DNA from: Thermodesulfovibrionia bacterium
Lineage (GTDB): Bacteria; Nitrospirota; Thermodesulfovibrionia; UBA6902
Length of the DNA: 38,553 nt
Assembly (NCBI GenBank): GCA_020053105.1
Contig: JAGVNU010000072.1
Coordinates: 1 to 38,553 of the forward strand
Direction: 5' to 3'
Position numbers and translations under genes: made by a program. The notes below the pieces were generated by a model. That model made no database searches. It was given only the letters and a program-made list of their open reading frames with translations, and had not been told where the DNA came from. Within the stretch, counting starts at the first letter, position 1. The number at the start of each line of letters is the position of its first letter. Shown here in pieces: positions 35,029-38,553 of the stretch.

Positions 35029-36684
35029 ATGAGTATCAAAAATATCTTACATATGAAATCACAGCATTCAGAGGAACAGGATAATCAGTTCAACCTCCAA
35101 AAGTATTTTACTCTTTATAGTATTGGGTTTTTTATAATGTTGACGGCCTTACTGGGTTTAGTATTCATAACTCACGAAAAGAAGATCCTTGTTAATTCCG
35201 CAGTTTCAGCAGCTAAGGAATTTGCTTTGCAGCTTAATTATCACATCAATAAAGAAGGCATTGTTCCCAATATAATGTCAATAGACAGTTCGCATATTGG
35301 AAGATCTCAGGATTATGAGAAACTGGACAAAATCATTAGCGAATATTTGTCCGAATTTCCTGACATTGTGAAAATCAAGATCTTTGACAGAACCGGGCGG
35401 ATTGTCTACTCAACTGAATCTGAGATCATTAGCACAGTTAATACGCATAAACAGCTTAAAATAGCTTTATCCGGTCAAATAGCTTCAGTCTTAACGAAAC
35501 GCATGAGGCCGATGACCACCGATAATACGGAAACCGGAAAAATGTATGCAGTCGACATCCTGGAAATATACCTTCCGATTTATGAAAGCAAAAAAGGGAT
35601 AGACCTCCAGGAAAATGTCATAGGTGCCTTTGAAGTTTATAAAGATGTAAGCAAAGTTTTTGATGAAGTAAAGAAGGGCGGGTATACCATCTCGCTGCTG
35701 TTTATCTTATCAATGAGCATACTGTTCTTTGTATGGCAGATTATTATCCGAAAGGCTGACAGTATTATAAAATTAAAAAACTCGGAGATCAAAAAATATA
35801 ACAGGGAACTCGAGGAAGCGCAGCACAAAATAACCGAGAGTATCGATGAAGTAATTAAACATGAAAGTTTTCATGTCAGGTATATGAACGCGAACCTGAA
35901 AAAATGCTGGGAATTAAAAAAATGCGAGAAGACAGACTGCCCAAGTTTTAAAGCGAAAGATCTAAGGTGCTGGCAGGTAGCCGGCACATTTTGTGGAGGT
36001 GAAGCTCAGGGAGTATTTGCAAAAAAATACGGCGACTGCAGACATTGTGAGGTCTTTAAGCAGGCCTTCAGTAACAGAATCAATACCATCGGTGAAAGCT
36101 TCAATAATATGATGGCGCTGCTCCAGAGCAAGCACCTGGAACTGCAGGAAGCAAATCAGAAACTTAATATACTTATTGATATTGATCCCTTGACTCAAAT
36201 AGCCAACCGGAGAAGCTTCCAGAAAAGAATAGAAAATATACATTTACTGACGCTCAGATATAACCACCCTTACAGCATTATCATTTGTGACATTGATAAC
36301 TTCAAGCTTTACAACGACTCGTACGGTCATCAGCAGGGGGATTATGTCCTTATTTCAGTAGCAAACACGATGAAATCCTCAATCAGAAGGACAGACGAGG
36401 TATTCAGGTGGGGTGGAGAGGAATTTATTGTAATTCTTCCGGAGCAAAATCATACGGATGCTTTAAAGATTGCAGAAAACCTAAGGGCGTCTGTTCATAA
36501 TTTAGGATTAATACATCAAAAGAGTGATCTCCACATCGTTACCATCAGCTGCGGTGTTGCCTCTTTCTATCCGTGGAAGACAAAAGATATCGGGTGGGAA
36601 TTTGTGGTCAAGCAGGCAGACGATGCCCTCTATAAGGCAAAGCTCGGCAGAAAAAACTGTGTATATTCTGCAGTAACAGTGTAG
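35029..36684 (+). CDS. membrane diguanylate cyclase with a two-CW cysteine domain
   Basis: A 551-residue protein that should make c-di-GMP. Transmembrane helices at about 30-48 and 219-241 enclose a periplasmic sensor region of 170 residues. A coiled stretch and a cysteine domain follow (293-340; CW at 293-294 and 314-315, further Cys at 299, 304, 322, 337 and 340), the pattern of the two-CW domain found in sensory proteins. The C-terminal GGDEF domain has the active-site GGEEF at 462-466. An inhibitory site RRTD (453-456) lies five residues upstream, so product inhibition is expected. AGGGA lies about 10 nt before the ATG. It is a single gene divergent from cooC. Confidence 0.93.
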   Translation: MSIKNILHMKSQHSEEQDNQFNLQKYFTLYSIGFFIMLTALLGLVFITHEKKILVNSAVSAAKEFALQLNYHINKEGIVPNIMSIDSSHIGRSQDYEKLDKIISEYLSEFPDIVKIKIFDRTGRIVYSTESEIISTVNTHKQLKIALSGQIASVLTKRMRPMTTDNTETGKMYAVDILEIYLPIYESKKGIDLQENVIGAFEVYKDVSKVFDEVKKGGYTISLLFILSMSILFFVWQIIIRKADSIIKLKNSEIKKYNRELEEAQHKITESIDEVIKHESFHVRYMNANLKKCWELKKCEKTDCPSFKAKDLRCWQVAGTFCGGEAQGVFAKKYGDCRHCEVFKQAFSNRINTIGESFNNMMALLQSKHLELQEANQKLNILIDIDPLTQIANRRSFQKRIENIHLLTLRYNHPYSIIICDIDNFKLYNDSYGHQQGDYVLISVANTMKSSIRRTDEVFRWGGEEFIVILPEQNHTDALKIAENLRASVHNLGLIHQKSDLHIVTISCGVASFYPWKTKDIGWEFVVKQADDALYKAKLGRKNCVYSAVTV

Positions 36685-37002
36685 AGTTATAACTGTCAGA
36701 CTATCAGCTGTTTTTTTTCAAGTATTCAGTGGTATCTAACCATTTCGTGAAAATATATTCCTTGTCAAATTAGTTCAGAAAAATCAGTATCCTTTAATTA
36801 CTGTACTATTTTATTCAAATTGATATGGATCATGATTCATGGCAACCTTTTTTCAATTTCATGTTAACCACGATTGCAAACAAATTTCACATTACTTCCA
36901 TAATTTATTTTTCATGTACCCATAAATTGACATCACTATATCCGTGGATTATTATATCACTCGAATCATATTATATTGTTCTTTTGTCTATAGGGAGGAA
37001 TA
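36685..37002. other. intergenic region before thyX
   Basis: This AT-rich gap of 318 nt contains a T8 run at about 36710-36717 after a weak hairpin-like stretch, which may end the cyclase transcript. A 63-codon frame at 36825-37016 overlaps thyX and looks accidental. No promoter for thyX stands out. Confidence 0.4.
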
Positions 37003-37734
37003 ATGCCGGAAGCTAAATTGAAAGTAATACTATTACGTCATACCCCAAATCCGGAAGAGACAGTAGCAATGGCCGCTAAACTCTGTTACAGTCCATCAAA
37101 CATTACATCACTAAAAGACAAGATCGAGGCTAAAGACCAGAAATCTTTTGTAGGCAAACTGATACAAATGGGACATATGACTCCGATCGAACACCCTACA
37201 TTCACTTTTGCTATTGAAGGGATATCAAGGGCATGCTCGCATCAAATCGTAAGACATAGATTAGCTTCCTACAGTCAGCAATCGCAGCGTTACGTAAGCG
37301 AAGAAGACGGATTTGATTATGTTATACCCCCGGTTATTAAAGAAGACAAAAAACTCAAACGGGCATTTGTTGCTTCTATGAAAGAAGCCCAGAATGCATA
37401 CAACATTATGGTAAAGAAATTAAATGAAAAAGGGATAAATGGAGAGTCGGCTAATCAGGACGCGCGGTTTATCCTCCCTAATGCTGCCGAGACAAAAATC
37501 ATGGTCACCATGAACGCAAGAGAACTTCTTCATTTTTTCAGGCAGAGGTGTTGTAACAGGGCCCAGTGGGAAATCAGGAAGATGTCTGAAGAAATGTTAA
37601 GGCTCGTAAAAAAAGTAGCTCCCATAATATTCTGCAAAGCCGGTCCCGGCTGCCTGTATGCCCCCTGTCCCGAGGGTGATTATACCTGCGGGAAGATACA
37701 GGAGGTGAGAAAGGAGTACGGGATAAAGAAGTAA
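37003..37734 (+). CDS. thyX: flavin-dependent thymidylate synthase
   Basis: A 243-residue FAD enzyme that methylates dUMP using methylene-THF and NAD(P)H. The ThyX signature RHRLASYSQQSQR is complete, with HPTFTFAIEGISRACSHQ before it and NARELLHFFRQRCCNRAQWEIR after it. The C-terminus carries a Cys-rich tail (CKAGPGCLYAPCPEGDYTCGK) that may bind a metal. GGAGG lies 4 nt before the ATG. ThyX draws on the same methylene-THF pool as the cluster upstream but oxidises it directly to THF, so no DHFR is needed for this step. Confidence 0.96.
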   Translation: MPEAKLKVILLRHTPNPEETVAMAAKLCYSPSNITSLKDKIEAKDQKSFVGKLIQMGHMTPIEHPTFTFAIEGISRACSHQIVRHRLASYSQQSQRYVSEEDGFDYVIPPVIKEDKKLKRAFVASMKEAQNAYNIMVKKLNEKGINGESANQDARFILPNAAETKIMVTMNARELLHFFRQRCCNRAQWEIRKMSEEMLRLVKKVAPIIFCKAGPGCLYAPCPEGDYTCGKIQEVRKEYGIKK

Positions 37735-37830
37735 CAGGTCTGAATTTTCTATGATTATTTATATGCTGAGATGAAACGCCGTTTTTAAACTAATTATAAA
37801 GCTGGTTATACATATTAAGTTTTTTTATTA

Positions 37831-37855
37831 ATCAAATAATAATTTTTTATTTGAT
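37831..37855. repeat. AT-rich inverted repeat upstream of the 6S RNA promoter
   Basis: ATCAAATAA at 37831-37839 pairs exactly with TTATTTGAT at 37847-37855 around a 7-nt loop. It could end thyX transcription weakly, or act as an AT-rich upstream element for the next promoter. Confidence 0.35.
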
Positions 37856-37873
37856 AAATACTTTATTTTAGTG

Positions 37874-37901
37874 TTTACTAGTTCAATAAGGCCTGTATAA
37901 A
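37874..37901 (+). promoter_or_regulatory. promoter of the 6S RNA
   Basis: TTTACT (37874-37879) and TATAAA (37896-37901) are 16 nt apart, preceded by a long A/T-rich tract. The start would fall at about 37905-37908, where the RNA closing stem begins. Confidence 0.5.
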
Positions 37902-37904
37902 TTT

Positions 37905-38068
37905 ACCTGCCTTGTTCGTGATGGGAAGGAAACTTATTCCGACCATTTTAATTTAGGGAGCTGGAATTAAGTAAGTGTTGAGCCCCTTCGGGGAAGCCTG
38001 ATCTTACTTTCAAGGCACCCACCTGAAAAACAGGGTTTATAGTTTCATTTCTACACGGCAAGGTGGGA
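37905..38068 (+). ncRNA. ssrS: probable 6S RNA
   Basis: This non-coding stretch of about 164 nt folds into the 6S rod shape. A closing stem pairs CCTGCCTTG (from 37906) with CAAGGTGGG (to 38067) and continues with CGTG/GCAC. A central bubble has on its 3' side the hairpin CACCTGAAAAACAGGG. A terminal arm pairs AAGTAAG (37969-37975) with CTTACTT (38003-38009), with an internal CCCC-TTCG-GGG cap and GAAGCCT next to it. The order resembles the GAAGCCT ... CACCTTGAACCAAGGG block of E. coli 6S RNA. 6S RNA traps the housekeeping RNA polymerase in slow growth. Family assignment is by eye; ends are approximate. Confidence 0.72.
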
Positions 38069-38087
38069 ATCAATAAATCAGAAAAAA

Positions 38088-38114
38088 GCCGCAGATGGAT
38101 CCTGCGGCTTTTTT
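38088..38114 (+). terminator. rho-independent terminator of the 6S RNA
   Basis: GCCGCAG (38088-38094) and CTGCGGC (38102-38108) form a 7-bp GC stem with a 7-nt loop, followed by six T. An A6 tract before it makes it usable on both strands. Confidence 0.92.
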
Positions 38115-38549
38115 CTATACTTACTTTTTTGCATACCTTATAACAATCTTAATTTTCTCAATTAACACTTTATAGATGTATTACACATTCCTTTATTTAT
38201 CCGAAAAACAATGTTCATTTTCATTTCGATTTTTTTGTCAATACAAGATATTCTAAGTGCTCTTATCACAGATTGACCATAATGTCCGTTAAGAACAGCC
38301 AGACAACATCTTGAATCATTGCTGCAATAAAACATTGGAAATTGAAATTATATTATAAAAATTGTTATTATATTTCAAGTTAGAAAGTACTAGTACCCTA
38401 TTTGCCTACAATTCTTTAATATTTTTGTGGTTTTTTATTTTCATATAAATATATTCTAATTAGAGTCTGTTTATAAACTCAAACGCCCTATACTACAATA
38501 GGTTACAACGAGTTTGGTTAAAAATCAAAACGGAGTAACCGAGGAGAGA
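38115..38549. other. AT-rich intergenic region
   Basis: These 435 nt hold no frame that looks coding and no recognisable RNA gene. A possible promoter for the gene at the right edge is TTGAAA followed after 18 nt by TATTAT (about 38343-38372). A 10-bp palindrome GTTTATAAAC lies near 38469-38478. Confidence 0.4.
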
Positions 38550-38553
38550 ATGA
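38550..38553 (+). CDS. start of a gene cut by the window edge
   Basis: The last bases are an ATG preceded by AGGAG three nt upstream, with GGAG again a little further back, so a plus-strand gene very likely begins here. Nothing of the product is visible. Confidence 0.45.

Noticed and set aside
36825-37016. 63-codon frame before thyX
   Set aside because: It overlaps the well-supported thyX start by 14 nt, has no ribosome site and encodes an unremarkable hydrophobic peptide.

Overview
The window looks like a chromosomal piece of an anaerobic Gram-negative bacterium with a folate-based Wood-Ljungdahl pathway, probably Nitrospirota (Thermodesulfovibrio-like) or a deltaproteobacterial-type lineage. 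This is inferred from gene content only: a CooC/FolD/HdrCBA/MvhD/MetVF cluster, a DUF4390-NtrY pair, a two-CW-domain diguanylate cyclase, ferredoxin:thioredoxin reductase, ThyX and an outer-membrane assembly operon. No phage, insertion sequence, integrase or CRISPR array is visible.

Layout. 1-1314 (+): glutaredoxin-like protein, ferredoxin:thioredoxin reductase catalytic chain, and a PilZ gene with its own promoter. 8665-1333 (-): envelope operon tamB, a BamA/TamA-type Omp85 with seven POTRA repeats, and a SurA-like chaperone without PPIase domain. 8858-9241: tRNA-Ala(CGC) on + and tRNA-Pro(CGG) on -. 10065-9344 (-): hisI and yraN. 16707-10207 (-): a GlrK/QseG/GlrR-like operon (histidine kinase, TPR lipoprotein, sigma54-activator response regulator), then a textbook -24/-12 sigma54 promoter driving a small Cys-rich protein and two FnIII/PKD surface proteins. 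16906-20103: adenosine-specific kinase on -, and DUF4390 plus NtrY on +. 20299-24305 (+): ilvC-psd-pssA-leuA. A second PilZ gene follows on -. 34748-24918 (-): cooC, 5-formyl-THF cyclo-ligase, folE, folD, hdrC, hdrB, hdrA, mvhD, metV, metF, ending in a strong terminator. 35029-38549 (+): diguanylate cyclase, thyX and a likely 6S RNA with promoter and terminator. A new gene starts at the right edge.

How the genes work together. The 10-kb minus-strand cluster encodes most of the C1 folate branch. CooC matures nickel CODH/ACS, FolD interconverts methylene-/methenyl-/formyl-THF, and MetVF with HdrABC and MvhD forms the kind of methylene-THF reductase complex known from Moorella. Here mvhD is interrupted by an in-frame UGA followed at the right distance by a bacterial SECIS-like hairpin, so it is read as a selenoprotein. 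The sigma54 two-component operon directly upstream of a perfect sigma54 promoter suggests a self-contained regulatory unit controlling secreted or surface proteins.

Main points for follow-up: the MvhD selenoprotein; the GlrKR-sigma54-surface protein module; heptamer repeat arrays (one forming a hairpin before psd, one inside the formyl-THF cyclo-ligase gene); a 29-bp perfect palindrome before pssA; the seven-POTRA Omp85; and Ser-Ser in place of Gly-Ser at the phosphatidylserine decarboxylase self-cleavage site.
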